A stretch of DNA of 64,000 nt from Okeania sp. KiyG1 (GTDB taxonomy: Bacteria; Cyanobacteriota; Cyanobacteriia; Cyanobacteriales; Microcoleaceae). This document shows positions 26,661 to 36,989 of the stretch, piece by piece. Each line of letters begins with the position of its first letter. Position 1 is the first letter of the stretch. The position numbers and the translations under genes are program-made. The stretch spans positions 124,001-188,000 of the forward strand of contig NZ_BLZO01000091.1 of the NCBI RefSeq assembly GCF_014132355.1, read 5' to 3'. The notes beneath the pieces were generated by a model. That model was not told where the DNA came from, did not search any database, and was given only the letters and a program-made list of their open reading frames with translations.

Positions 26661-26723
26661 TGTGCATTGTTAGCAAATGTTAACAAATGTCAACAAAACA
26701 GTATCGGAATAGTATTCAAGAAA

Positions 26724-27392
26724 ATGAATCCAACAATAGAACTTTTTTGCTTTCAAGGTAGTCTTTTTGCTTGGCGAGTACACCTGGCCTTAGTAATTCA
26801 TAATGTTGATTATGTCTCTCATTATTTAGACCCATCAATAGGAGAACATAAACAACCTGAGTATCTAGCTTTAAATCCTCGTGGTAAAGTGCCATTACTA
26901 AAACATGGGGAATTATTTGTGCGTGAATCTATAGCAATTTTAGTATATTTAGATTCTCTCTATCCTGAGTGGCAACTTTTTGGTAATACTAGCCAAGAAA
27001 AAGCAATAATTTGGCAACAGGTATGTGAAGTTGAAAATGTAATTGTGCCCTCTTTACTTCAGCTTATCCCTCCAATTTTCTTTGGGGGTTTAGCCGAGAA
27101 AGAGAAGGAAGTTGTTGAAAATTTCCAGAAATTAAAAGAAGAATTTACCATACTCAATGACGAGGTTTTAGCAGATAAAAATTGGTTGGCAGGCGATAAA
27201 TTATCTGCTGCGGATATTGCTATTTATCCTATTTTTAAATTTGTCGAAAAATTAGCAGCTCAGGAAGATGTAAGTAAATTAAACATAGACATCTTACCTA
27301 TAGAGAAAAAATATCCAAAATTAGGAGATTTGCTACAAAAGATTGATGAAATGCCTAATGTTGATAGTCTTTATCCTCCTGACTGGCGATAA
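26724..27392 (+). CDS. Glutathione S-transferase family protein
   Basis: This is a cytoplasmic GST-like protein of 222 residues. The N-terminal thioredoxin-like domain (about 1-80) has the typical LFCFQGSLFAWRVHLAL, where the serine before FAWR is the candidate glutathione-activating residue. NPRGKVPLL follows, with its cis-proline, and then ESIAILVYLD. The all-helical C-terminal domain includes WLAGDKLSAADIAIYP, the conserved N-capping box with Asp. I chose ATG 26724 over the frame-open ATG at 26667 because the family begins at the first beta strand. The extra 19 residues would be unusual. Its substrate is unknown. Only repeats lie downstream. Confidence 0.88.
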   Translation: MNPTIELFCFQGSLFAWRVHLALVIHNVDYVSHYLDPSIGEHKQPEYLALNPRGKVPLLKHGELFVRESIAILVYLDSLYPEWQLFGNTSQEKAIIWQQVCEVENVIVPSLLQLIPPIFFGGLAEKEKEVVENFQKLKEEFTILNDEVLADKNWLAGDKLSAADIAIYPIFKFVEKLAAQEDVSKLNIDILPIEKKYPKLGDLLQKIDEMPNVDSLYPPDWR

Positions 27393-27639
27393 CAATGAAT
27401 AATGAATAATGAATAATGAATAATTAGGGCTTGCTGAATAAGTTTTATGGGTGAGGGTAGGAGTCAGAATTCAGAATTCAAGAGGAATTACGGATTTTGA
27501 GCAAAATAATTGGCTCTCCCAACCCCGCCTTAGGTTGGCGAAATATTTTTGGAGCCTTGCTCAAATCCCCTACTTCCCCTCCTGGGAGGGGTTAGGGGTG
27601 GGTTAACTTCTAACTTTTGATTTTTGACTTTTGACTTTA

Positions 27640-30600
27640 TTACTGCCATTCACCCTGCAAAGTAAACGCTGCCCAATATTCAGGGTCTTGCCATTCCGCT
27701 GAATTTAACATCTCAATTTGCGCCGCCCTCAATGCTTCTACTGGCTTCTTTTTTTCTACTAACATTTTCTGATAAAATAAGCTCATTAATTCCGCAGTTG
27801 CTTCATCATCTACTTTCCACAAACTAACAACAACCCTCGGAGTTCCTGCATACATAAATCCACGAGTTAAACCTACTATTCCTTCTCCTTTTACTTCTTC
27901 TCCTAATCCCGTTTCACAAGCACTCAATACTACTAATTCTGCTGATAATTTCAAATTAAATACATCTTGTAAATATAAAAATCCATTTTTTTGGTTGCCA
28001 TTTTCATCTACTAAAGACATGACTATTCCCGATAATTCTGGTTGAGTACCATTGAAGAAACCGTGGGTGGCAAAATGTACAAATTGGTATTCGTTTAATT
28101 CTGGATTAGTAGCTTTTTCTTTATTAGCTTCAAAGTCTAAAGCATAACTGCGTTGCTGAGGATCGGGAACTTGAGCAATTATTGCTTCTGCTTCAATTCT
28201 GGTGCATGGCAGTCGCTCCCAGTTACCACTACCATGTCTAGCAGCTCTGGTCATTCGCTGACCTCGTAATAAGTCTACTGTTTCTGGGGAATTATTACTT
28301 TGAGCTATTGTTGCAACAGTCTTTTCATCAGGAGTCAAAACTGGTTCTGCTGTAATTCCACCTCTTCCCCTAGTTTGACAATCATTTTCTTTAGCTATTC
28401 CTGTAACGCGCTCGTCATCAGGAGAAAAAACAGGGTCGGCTAATATAGTTATTGTTTTTGCTGCTGTCTGACGGTTGGCTGTTTGATTGCGGTTAATAGC
28501 AATAGTAGAAGCTGAGGGAGCGTTGACAATTTTACTATTGGCCAATAGTAAGGTGTTTTTTCCTGGTGCTGGTAATGCTGCAAAGGGAATGTATTGTAAG
28601 ATGCCATCACTTACTATCAACAACTGTTGGTTTTCTAACTGTGACGCTACAGGTTGTAAGATAATTTCACTCAGAGCTTGAGCAGCGTTGGGTAAGTCTT
28701 GGGGACTACTTCTGAGGTCTGATGCGGTGAGCAGATCTATAAATTGTTGCGCAGCGGTTTCTATTTCTGCTTGGGGGGGAAGTTCGTAACTGGTGATGCT
28801 ATTTTTGCTTACTGCCCAAAGATAGCTGCGGTCTTTTCCGAGGGAATATTCTAAGAGTATGGTGTTGTCGTCGAGTACCTGTTGTTGAATTTGTTTGAGG
28901 TTAAGGGGTTGTGGATATTTGAGAGCTGCGTAACTGGGGCTGGTTTGTTTGATTTGGTTTTGCAGTTGTTGGTATTGTGTTTGGAGAGTGGCTAATTCTT
29001 GTTTGATTTTTTCTAGTTGTTCTGGTTTGTAGTCGCTTTTGACTAATTCTAAGCGACGTTTTTCGGTGGCATCAAATTTTTGGAGTATGGTTTGTTCTTG
29101 GTTTAATAGGTTTGGGTTGACGCCTTCACGAATGTTGGCGTTAGCTTCGGTGAGGAGTTCGAGGAGGGAGCGGGCACGACTGCGTTCGCTGGCGTGGAGT
29201 GCTTTGGCGTCAAAACCTTGGTCTGGGTTTTGTTTGTGGAGTTGCATTAAAATATCAATGTACAGTTGATAGTAATTTTGAACTGTAGAAAAGTAGGATT
29301 TTCTCAAGTCCTGACTAATAATTTTAGTCCGGAGTTCTTCCACAATCTTAATTGCTGTCTCGATTTCTGCTTGAGCAACAGAAAGGTTATTTTGTTGTCG
29401 CTTTAAAGTAGCTTGGTTGTAGAGAATGCTCGCTTCTTCACTTTTGTAACCCAGGTCCCTAGATAAGAGTAAAGCTTGATTGTAATAGTCTAAGGCAGTG
29501 GACTCCTCACCTAATGCAGCCTGTACTTTTCCAAATTGCTTGAGGATTATGGTTTCTTTGCCTTCATCCTTAAGGAAGCGGGATATCTTCAAAGCTTGCT
29601 TGTAAGCTTTCAGAGCAGTTGACCATTCTTGTAAAGCAATATAGACGTTCCCAATACCCATTAAACTAACTGCTTCTGCGTTTTGCTCGCCTCCAGTTTG
29701 GGAGAGGTTTATAGCCTGGTTATAGGATTTTAGAGCATCTTGATGTTTTCCTGTAACAGCATTAATGTCACCAATGTTGTTCAGAGTGATAGCTGCACCA
29801 CCCTTGTCATTGAGCTGATATAGCAATGGTAAAGCTTGGTTATGGTAATTAAGAGCAGTGTCCGATTCGGCTAAATTATTGTAGAGTTCACCCAAAGCAT
29901 TAAGAATTTTTGCTTCTACTGCTATCGCTCCTGCTTCCTGCGATAAGGTTAATCCTCGATTATAAGAATCGAGAGCCTTTTGAAACTCTCCTAACTTGGC
30001 TTGAGTATTGCCCACCCCTAGTAATGTTACCGCTGTTTGTTGATTATTATTTTCAGATGAGTTTTGTCGTGCTGCTAATTGCTCTGCTTGATTTGTAACT
30101 GCTCCCGATATATCCCACAGACGGGCAGTATTATCCTGACTTACACTAAGAATCTGGCCACCATCAGGGTTAAATTTTGCACTTGTGACAACACTGTTAT
30201 GCCCCCGGAAAATAGCCAACAGCTTGCCTTCCCTATCCCAAAGACGAACAGTTAGATCGTCGCTAGTTGTGAAAATTTGATTCCCATCAGGGCTAAATTT
30301 TGCACTTTTGACCTTATCTTTATCCTCATCGTCATCTTCATCTTTATGGTCAAAAGAAACAGGAAGGAGATTACCTTGAGAATCCCAGAGACTGGCAGTA
30401 TTATCCAAATTAACGGTGAGAATGTATTTCCCATCAGGGCTAAATTCTGCGCTCGAAACTCTACCTAACCGAGATATACGGCGAGAATTATTGTCTATGT
30501 TCCATAAATCGGCCTGTGGATAAAGACTTCCCATAACTGGCTCAGTTCTTGGGTAGCTAAAAATAAGAAGGTGTTTCCCATCAGGACTAAACTCTACATT

Positions 30601-32670
30601 TGTCACCTCTCCTTCATGCTGGAACTCAGCTAAGAGATTACCTTTTTTATTCCAGAGGTAAGCAACCTTATCATAGCTAGCAGTGAAAATTTGCTCCCCA
30701 TCAGGACTAAATCTGGGATTGTGGACGCGATGCTGATGACCTTCCAACTCAGCAACAAGATTACCTTTGCGATTCCAGAGGTAGGCAATTTTGTCCGCAG
30801 TCGTAATAATAAACTTTCCATCAAGGCTAAATTCTGCACCCCGTCCTTTGAACTCAGCTACAAGATTACCTTGCTTATCCAACAGGTAGTAGGATAGAGA
30901 TGAAAAATGTCCTGATATAAGAATGTGTTCTCCATCAGGACTGAATTGTGCCACAACGGGTAAATTCTTATCCATATCAAAAACAGTAAAGGAATTGCCA
31001 TTTCTATCCCAGAGGCGAACCGTTCCATCTAAAGCAGTCGTGAGAATCTCGCGACTATTCGGGTTAAATTCACCACTCTGGACAGACTGTTTATGTCCTT
31101 TGAACTCAGCTACAAGATTACCTTCTCGATCCCATAAACGCGGCTGCCTACCATTAAGAGTTCTCGTAAGGATAAGAGTTCCATTGGGGCTGAATATAGC
31201 AATCTCAACATCATCTTCCTCCTCCATGCGTGTCAGTTGAGAATTTTGTTGCGCTACCCCTTCTTCAAAGGTTTCTAATGCTTCTGTTTGTTCGGATTGC
31301 ACAGCTATTAGCTCTGATAAATTCCTTAAGCGGGCGATATTATCTCCCCAACTCAGAATCTGGCTGCCATCAGAGCTAAATTCAACACCAGCAATTCGAT
31401 CCTCATATCGAAAAACCTTAAGGATATTACCTTTCCTATCCCAGAGTTGGGTTGTCTTTTCCTCCCAACTATCCCAACTTGTAGTGATAATTTGGTTGCC
31501 ATCAGGGCTAAATTTTGCACTCTGGACGTTGTGCTGATGCTCAAAAATAGTTAACAGATTACCTTTATTATCCCAGAGACGAGCAGTTTTATCATAACTG
31601 GCGGTAAGAATGCGACTACCATCCCGACTAAATTCTACACTATTGATATCATCCTCATGTCCTTTAAGAATACTAATAGAGTTGCCTTCTCTATCCCAAA
31701 GGCGAATAATTCGATCGCTAGAAGTAAGAATGAGTCTACCATCCGGACTAAACTTAGCATCATTGAGTGGGGGATGTCCATGACCATAAAAAGAATCCTT
31801 CATATTAGCCAAGAGATTACCCTTTCTATCCCATAAATAAGCATCTCTAACAGCAGTCGTCAGAATGTGGCTGCCATCAGGGCTAAATTCTACACTCATA
31901 AGACGACTCTCGTGCTGGAGAGTCGTAAGTAGATTACCTTTCTGATCCCAGAGACGGGCAGTTCCATCCTTACTAGCTGTGAGAATAAGCTTACCATCGG
32001 GACTAAATGTAGCTTTCTCAATATCTGCTTCATGCTGCAACTTAGCCAAGAGATTGCCGTTGCTATCCCAAAGACGAGCAATTTCATCTCCAGACTGAGT
32101 CGTGAGAATAAGGTTGCCATCAGAGCTAAATTTTGAGGTTCGTGTTCCACCTCTAAGATTTGCTAAGAGATTACCTTTCTTATCCCAGAGATAAATACCG
32201 ACATAACTAACTGTGATAATCTGATTTCCGTTAGGACTAAATTTAGCATCCTTTACTTTATGATCGTGCTGAAGAGTAGCTAAAGGATTGCCTTCCCGAT
32301 CCCATAAACGAGCAGTTTTATCGTCACTAGCTGTCAGAATATAGTTGCCATCGGGGCTAAATTTGACACTATTAATATCATCTTGATGACCAACAAATAT
32401 TGCTAGTTGTCCGCCCAATCCTTGCCCAGGTTGTGTATCCTCTAATTCAGAATTGTTTTCTGGGTTAGATACCTGAGCCATTACTATCGTGCTATGTTGA
32501 GCAATGATAGGAATAGGAATGCTGCTAGCAAATAATAGTCCTATAAAGAAAGTTAAAGCGCGATCGCCTTTTGGTAATTTATCTAGAATCATAACTGTTT
32601 TTCTGCCTACTTTTTCCAAACTACAATTATCATTATTCATTTGACTATTCTGAACTTTTACTCGCTCCAT
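27640..32670 (-). CDS. WD40-TPR-CHAT protein (large caspase-like peptidase)
   Basis: CHAT domains are cysteine peptidases related to caspases and separases. Here the domain is C-terminal with His1536 (HFATHGFF) and Cys1585 (LSACETGLG), both intact, followed by GTPRVVVSLWKVDDEATAELM. Residues about 40-65 contain a hydrophobic segment (ALTFFIGLLFASSIPIPII) that is a signal peptide or anchor, so the protein probably acts in the periplasm or at the membrane. Residues about 85-880 are at least 15 WD40-like repeats (FSPDG..I.T.S.D.TARLWD), several irregular. Residues about 905-1130 are TPR repeats, then a helical linker. The first ATG of the frame is used; a start nearer the hydrophobic segment (MNNDN, MILDK) is possible. 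It is transcribed divergently from the DUF928 gene, 49 bases away. The presumed sensing ligand and target are unknown. Confidence 0.88.
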   Translation of the reverse strand: MERVKVQNSQMNNDNCSLEKVGRKTVMILDKLPKGDRALTFFIGLLFASSIPIPIIAQHSTIVMAQVSNPENNSELEDTQPGQGLGGQLAIFVGHQDDINSVKFSPDGNYILTASDDKTARLWDREGNPLATLQHDHKVKDAKFSPNGNQIITVSYVGIYLWDKKGNLLANLRGGTRTSKFSSDGNLILTTQSGDEIARLWDSNGNLLAKLQHEADIEKATFSPDGKLILTASKDGTARLWDQKGNLLTTLQHESRLMSVEFSPDGSHILTTAVRDAYLWDRKGNLLANMKDSFYGHGHPPLNDAKFSPDGRLILTSSDRIIRLWDREGNSISILKGHEDDINSVEFSRDGSRILTASYDKTARLWDNKGNLLTIFEHQHNVQSAKFSPDGNQIITTSWDSWEEKTTQLWDRKGNILKVFRYEDRIAGVEFSSDGSQILSWGDNIARLRNLSELIAVQSEQTEALETFEEGVAQQNSQLTRMEEEDDVEIAIFSPNGTLILTRTLNGRQPRLWDREGNLVAEFKGHKQSVQSGEFNPNSREILTTALDGTVRLWDRNGNSFTVFDMDKNLPVVAQFSPDGEHILISGHFSSLSYYLLDKQGNLVAEFKGRGAEFSLDGKFIITTADKIAYLWNRKGNLVAELEGHQHRVHNPRFSPDGEQIFTASYDKVAYLWNKKGNLLAEFQHEGEVTNVEFSPDGKHLLIFSYPRTEPVMGSLYPQADLWNIDNNSRRISRLGRVSSAEFSPDGKYILTVNLDNTASLWDSQGNLLPVSFDHKDEDDDEDKDKVKSAKFSPDGNQIFTTSDDLTVRLWDREGKLLAIFRGHNSVVTSAKFNPDGGQILSVSQDNTARLWDISGAVTNQAEQLAARQNSSENNNQQTAVTLLGVGNTQAKLGEFQKALDSYNRGLTLSQEAGAIAVEAKILNALGELYNNLAESDTALNYHNQALPLLYQLNDKGGAAITLNNIGDINAVTGKHQDALKSYNQAINLSQTGGEQNAEAVSLMGIGNVYIALQEWSTALKAYKQALKISRFLKDEGKETIILKQFGKVQAALGEESTALDYYNQALLLSRDLGYKSEEASILYNQATLKRQQNNLSVAQAEIETAIKIVEELRTKIISQDLRKSYFSTVQNYYQLYIDILMQLHKQNPDQGFDAKALHASERSRARSLLELLTEANANIREGVNPNLLNQEQTILQKFDATEKRRLELVKSDYKPEQLEKIKQELATLQTQYQQLQNQIKQTSPSYAALKYPQPLNLKQIQQQVLDDNTILLEYSLGKDRSYLWAVSKNSITSYELPPQAEIETAAQQFIDLLTASDLRSSPQDLPNAAQALSEIILQPVASQLENQQLLIVSDGILQYIPFAALPAPGKNTLLLANSKIVNAPSASTIAINRNQTANRQTAAKTITILADPVFSPDDERVTGIAKENDCQTRGRGGITAEPVLTPDEKTVATIAQSNNSPETVDLLRGQRMTRAARHGSGNWERLPCTRIEAEAIIAQVPDPQQRSYALDFEANKEKATNPELNEYQFVHFATHGFFNGTQPELSGIVMSLVDENGNQKNGFLYLQDVFNLKLSAELVVLSACETGLGEEVKGEGIVGLTRGFMYAGTPRVVVSLWKVDDEATAELMSLFYQKMLVEKKKPVEALRAAQIEMLNSAEWQDPEYWAAFTLQGEWQ

Positions 32671-32719
32671 AATTCCACCTTATGCTATAGTATTTTCTAA
32701 AAAAATATCCCAAAATCAA

Positions 32720-33451
32720 ATGACTTGGCAAACTTATATAGCAAACTTAACAACTATTTTATTTTTAACTACTAACCCCTTTCTCTTAGTAGAAAATACT
32801 CAATACAAACCCCAAGAAGATTTAGAATCACCACCCACAACTAAAGCAGGCAAAACTCGCGATTCTAAAAAGTGCCCTCAAGACGATGATTATCCCAATG
32901 GTTTATCTTTAACTGCTTTAATCCCCAATCCAGAAATAGATAAAAATAAGGTGCAATTAACAGTAGCAAAATCTCCTCAAATTTTTATGTATGTTCCTCC
33001 CACTTCAGCAGAATTAATGCAGATTTTGATTAAAAAGGAAGATGGTGTAACAGATATTTACCGCACAGAACCTATAAATATTCCAGCTAAATCTGGTGTA
33101 ATAGCTATTAGTATTCCAGAGGCAGAAGCAAAGTTAGAAATTGGTAAAAATTATCGTTGGATTATTAGAGTTATTTGTAATCCCAAGAAAAGAAGAGATG
33201 ATTTAGTTGCTAGTGGTTGGCTGAGGCGAATTGAGCCTAATTCCAATCTGGCAGATCGACTAAAAAATGCTGAAAAAAATGAATATCCAAGTATCTATGC
33301 TAGTAATGGAATTTGGTTAGATGCAGTGAAAAATTTAGCTGAATTACGTTTAGCTGAACCCGATAATTTAGAGTTAGAAAATGATTGGCAAGAATTATTA
33401 GAATCAGCAGGATTAAATGATTTAGTTGAAGCACCATTATTAGGAGAGTAG
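32720..33451 (+). CDS. DUF928 domain protein, secreted
   Basis: The start MTWQTYIANLTTILFLTTNP resembles a signal peptide, so export is likely. The body matches DUF928: the PNGLSLTALIPNP opening, YVPPTSAELMQILI, SIPEAEAKLEIGKNYRWIIRVICNP, and the WLRRIEP motif about two-thirds along. Length (243 aa) is normal. In cyanobacteria DUF928 genes are frequently found beside CHAT-domain genes, and here the two start within 49 bases of each other on opposite strands, sharing a promoter region. That suggests co-regulation and perhaps a common envelope process, but the role of DUF928 is not known. The C-terminal 30 residues are acidic. Confidence 0.85.
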   Translation: MTWQTYIANLTTILFLTTNPFLLVENTQYKPQEDLESPPTTKAGKTRDSKKCPQDDDYPNGLSLTALIPNPEIDKNKVQLTVAKSPQIFMYVPPTSAELMQILIKKEDGVTDIYRTEPINIPAKSGVIAISIPEAEAKLEIGKNYRWIIRVICNPKKRRDDLVASGWLRRIEPNSNLADRLKNAEKNEYPSIYASNGIWLDAVKNLAELRLAEPDNLELENDWQELLESAGLNDLVEAPLLGE

Positions 33452-33495
33452 CTCACACGGATTATGCCACGGATATACGAATTAAGAGGTATAAT

Positions 33496-34188
33496 GTAGG
33501 GTGCGTTAGGCGTTAGCCGTAACGCACCAATATATATTTTCCAAATCACACAAAGTTAATTATTAAGTAATGCACCAATATATATTTCCCAAATTACACA
33601 AAGTTAATTATTAAGTAATGCACCAATATATATTTCCCAAATTACACAAAGTTAATTATTAAGTAATGCACCAATATATATTTCCCAAATTACACAAAGT
33701 TAATTATTAAGTAACGCACCAATATATATTTTCCAAATTACACAAAGTATAACGTAGGGTGCGTTAGGCGTTAGCCGTAACGCACCAATATATATTTCTC
33801 AAATTACACAAAGTTAATTATTAAGTAATGCACCAATATATATTTTCCAAATTACACAAAGTTAATTATTAAGTAACGCACCAATATATATTTTCCAAAT
33901 TACACAAAGTTAATTATTAAGTAACGCACCAATATATATTTTCCAAATTACACAAAGTATAACGTAGGGTGCGTTAGGCGTTAGCCGTAACGCACCAATA
34001 TATATTTCTCAAATTACACAAAGTTAATTATTAAGTAATGCACCAATATATATTTCCCAAATTACACAAAGTTAATTATTAAGTAATGCACCAATATATA
34101 TTTCTCAAATTACACAAAGTTAATTATTAAGTAATGCACTAATATATATTTTCCAAATTACACAAAGTTAATTATTAAGTAATCTTTG
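33496..34188. repeat. 48-bp tandem array (13 units) with three inserted hairpin units
   Basis: The unit CACCAATATATATTT(C/T)CC plus AAATTACACAAAGTTAATTA plus TTAAGTAA recurs with a 48-bp step (for example 33568, 33616 and 33664). I count 13 copies of the CCAATATATATTT core. Three units carry GTGCGTTAGGCGTTAGCCGTAACGCAC-type hairpins, starting at 33501, 33759 and 33969, giving a higher-order pattern of 258 and 210 bp. Units differ at single bases (AATGCACC or AACGCACC; CCC, CTC or TCC). The array is followed by more GTGCGTTACGC-type repeats to 34262. Confidence 0.9.
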
Positions 34189-34289
34189 AGGTGCGTTACG
34201 CTTTCCTGAAAAATGGTGCGTTACGCTTTCCTGCGGAATGCTGCGCAAACGCTAACACACCCTACTACTACTTCCCTCTTCCTTCTTCA

Positions 34290-36989
34290 TCAAAACCCAT
34301 TACCAATTAAAATAAATGGCGCCCAATAATAGGGATGATTAAACTCACTATTAATCATAGAAATTTGTGCTTTTTGCACTGCCTCAACTTTGCTTACTCC
34401 ATTCTTTAAAGCTGCATAAAAATAATTCATAAATTCAGAAGTACCCTGGTCATCAACTTGCCATAAAGTTGCCAAACTTGCTGCTGCACCAGCTACTTGC
34501 ATTTGATAACCAAAACCCAGAATTTCTGCCCCATTTCCTAACTCTTTCCCTAAACCAGTTTGACAAGCACTCAAAACTACTAATTCTACACCCTTTAAAT
34601 TCCAATCTTTTACTTCTCGTAAATTAGTGAGATTACCATCTCCAAATAGAATAAAAGATTCTTCTGGATGACCACTGACAAAAGCAGAATGAGTAGCAAA
34701 ATGTACGATATTATAGCTACCCATATTTGACTCCATAGCTTCTTTAGTAAAAGCATTTCCTAATAATTTTTTAGTTTCAGGAAAAATTTCAGCTAACTTT
34801 TCTACCTCTACTCCAGCAAAGGGTAATTTGTCAAAATCAAACTTTCTTTCGGCAACTATAAATTTATAATTACCTTCAGTCAAAGCACCTGCCAAAATCT
34901 GAGGATTAATCTCTTCCCTGGGGATAAATTTTATTAAACTAGCAGCAGTAATATTATTAATTTTAAATCTCTCTACCAACCATTTTTCTCCATCATATAA
35001 CGCTCCTAAAGGAATATAACGTAACTGACCATCCGGTGCATAAATAATAGTTTTCGCACCAGAATTTTTTAGATGAGACTCTATAGGTTTAATCAACCAA
35101 TTATAGAATTTTAATCCTGCCTTCATAGCTCTATAATCAGAGCGATTTTTATTTCCAACTTTTCTGGTGCTAGTTAATCCCAGTCTAAATTCTAAAAGTG
35201 CCTGCTTAAATTCTTCCTGCTTGACTAAAACAGTACGATGTAATGGAGGAGAATTAGGACTTACTAATATTAATTCGATGCGGTCTTCTAAAAGCAAAGG
35301 ATATAAAACTACTGTATTTTCTTGCTTATGATTTTTTAGTTCAGACTGCAAAGAAGCTAATATCTCAACATTCAGTTTTTGACTACTCGCATTTTTCTTT
35401 AACTCCAATACAATATTTGTTACTTCCGGACTATCAATCAAACTCTGAATATCAACCAATTCTGCTGATAAAATATCTGGATTTTTATCCCGATTTTGAC
35501 CTACAGTATCTATAAATTGGTTATACTTTTTCCATAACTTTTTTTCCATTTCCAGCAGTGGAACTTCCGTAGATTTATACTTATCAGATTCTAAACTTCT
35601 AATATACTCAAATATTTCTTGCACCTTCAATAAATCTAGAATTTGATAGGCTTCCATAACACGTTTTTGTTGAAGTAATAAGTCAGCCAAACTACGATAT
35701 ATTTCCGCAACACTTTCTACATAAGACTCCTGCTGCTCTACTGGTAAAACCTTTAAATCCTGACGAATATCTTCAGTAACATTAACCGATTGTTTATAAA
35801 AAATTATGGCTAATTCAGGTCGTTCTTTTGCTAATAACTTACCTATATTTCCCAGAGTAATTCTTTCCCCATCCCTGTTTCCCAGTTGTCGATCAATAAT
35901 TAAAGCATGAGTTAAAAATTGTAATGCTTCAGCATAGCTCCCTGACTCTCGATAAACTATACCAATATTATGAAGAGTAGCCGCTTTACCTTCGCGATCG
36001 CCTAATTTTTCTCTTATCTCTAATGCTTGTTGATGAGACTCTAAAGCTAGAGAATATTTACCTTGTTCTCGATAAATTACACCAATATTATCAAGGGTTG
36101 TAGCTATGGCAAAACGGTCTTGATTTTCCTGATGAATTTGTAAAGCTTCTTGATAAAATTTTAAAGCTTTCGGAAACTCTTTTAACCGACGATAAACAGC
36201 ACCAATATTATTTAAAATAATACCTTTTGTTGGAGGGTTAGTCTCTAAAACTTGCCCATAAAAATCAATAGCTTTTTCATATTGACCCAACTGAGAATAG
36301 ACCAACCCCATATTACTTAAAATTGCCCTAATACTTGCATTATCTTTTTCCTGTTGAGCAATTTCTAAAGCTTCTTGATAAAACTCTAAAGCTTTCAGAT
36401 ACCTACTCTGAGTATCGTAAACAACAGCAATTTCATTTAAAGTGCGACCAACAGCAGCACTATCCTCAAGTTGCCGACGTATTACCAGTGCTTGATTTAA
36501 AGATACCAATGCTTCGGGATATCGACTAAGGTGATGATAAACTGTGCCAATATTGTGTAGGGTAGCAGCAATTCGTTCGCGGAGCGGAACAGATGTTCTA
36601 TCTTGGTCTCCTAACTGTTGACGAATTTCCAGTGCTTGCTGATAATACTCCAACGCTTGCTGATATTCCTGTAATTGCTTATAAACGGTTGCTATACTGT
36701 AGAGAGTACTACTAATGTTAAAGCGATATAACTCCGTTCCGCTATCGCGATCGCCTTGTTGCTTACGAATATCTAACACCTGTTGCAAAGTTTCTAAAGC
36801 TGCTTCATATTCAGCATTTTGAAATTGTTGTGTAGCTTTCTGGTAAAGTTGTTGTGCTTTTATTTCTAAATTTTCTGGGAGCGAGCGATCGCGCCAGCGA
36901 AACGTAGTTTTATCGCTATATTTTGTAGTCTCTTGTATAACTGCTTTTGCATTTATATGCACCTTTTCTGTGACTACAGATAAAGGCAA
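34290..36989 (-). CDS. TPR-CHAT protein, paralogue 1 (signal peptide out of frame)
   Basis: Residues about 40-420 are TPR repeats (for example ALEYYQQALEIRQQLGD and YSLALESHQQALEIREKLGDREGKAATLHNIG), predicted to bind a protein partner. The C-terminal CHAT domain has His767 (HFATHSAF) and Cys809 (LSACQTGLG) and ends YYWAPFILIGNGF. As drawn the frame opens at a TTG, without a ribosome site. The upstream frame from ATG at 37042 (MINWKYFRLIIGTG) matches the signal peptide of paralogue 2 but is thrown out of phase by an A8 run (plus strand 36993-37000). So the natural gene is probably 34290-37042 and needs a one-base correction. Its 3' end borders the 48-bp array. The truncated CHAT cassettes begin just upstream. 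Confidence 0.85.
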   Translation of the reverse strand: MPLSVVTEKVHINAKAVIQETTKYSDKTTFRWRDRSLPENLEIKAQQLYQKATQQFQNAEYEAALETLQQVLDIRKQQGDRDSGTELYRFNISSTLYSIATVYKQLQEYQQALEYYQQALEIRQQLGDQDRTSVPLRERIAATLHNIGTVYHHLSRYPEALVSLNQALVIRRQLEDSAAVGRTLNEIAVVYDTQSRYLKALEFYQEALEIAQQEKDNASIRAILSNMGLVYSQLGQYEKAIDFYGQVLETNPPTKGIILNNIGAVYRRLKEFPKALKFYQEALQIHQENQDRFAIATTLDNIGVIYREQGKYSLALESHQQALEIREKLGDREGKAATLHNIGIVYRESGSYAEALQFLTHALIIDRQLGNRDGERITLGNIGKLLAKERPELAIIFYKQSVNVTEDIRQDLKVLPVEQQESYVESVAEIYRSLADLLLQQKRVMEAYQILDLLKVQEIFEYIRSLESDKYKSTEVPLLEMEKKLWKKYNQFIDTVGQNRDKNPDILSAELVDIQSLIDSPEVTNIVLELKKNASSQKLNVEILASLQSELKNHKQENTVVLYPLLLEDRIELILVSPNSPPLHRTVLVKQEEFKQALLEFRLGLTSTRKVGNKNRSDYRAMKAGLKFYNWLIKPIESHLKNSGAKTIIYAPDGQLRYIPLGALYDGEKWLVERFKINNITAASLIKFIPREEINPQILAGALTEGNYKFIVAERKFDFDKLPFAGVEVEKLAEIFPETKKLLGNAFTKEAMESNMGSYNIVHFATHSAFVSGHPEESFILFGDGNLTNLREVKDWNLKGVELVVLSACQTGLGKELGNGAEILGFGYQMQVAGAAASLATLWQVDDQGTSEFMNYFYAALKNGVSKVEAVQKAQISMINSEFNHPYYWAPFILIGNGF

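Noticed and set aside
33496-34188. 48-bp array as a CRISPR array
   Set aside because: The full 48 bp repeats without unique spacers, and no cas genes are near.
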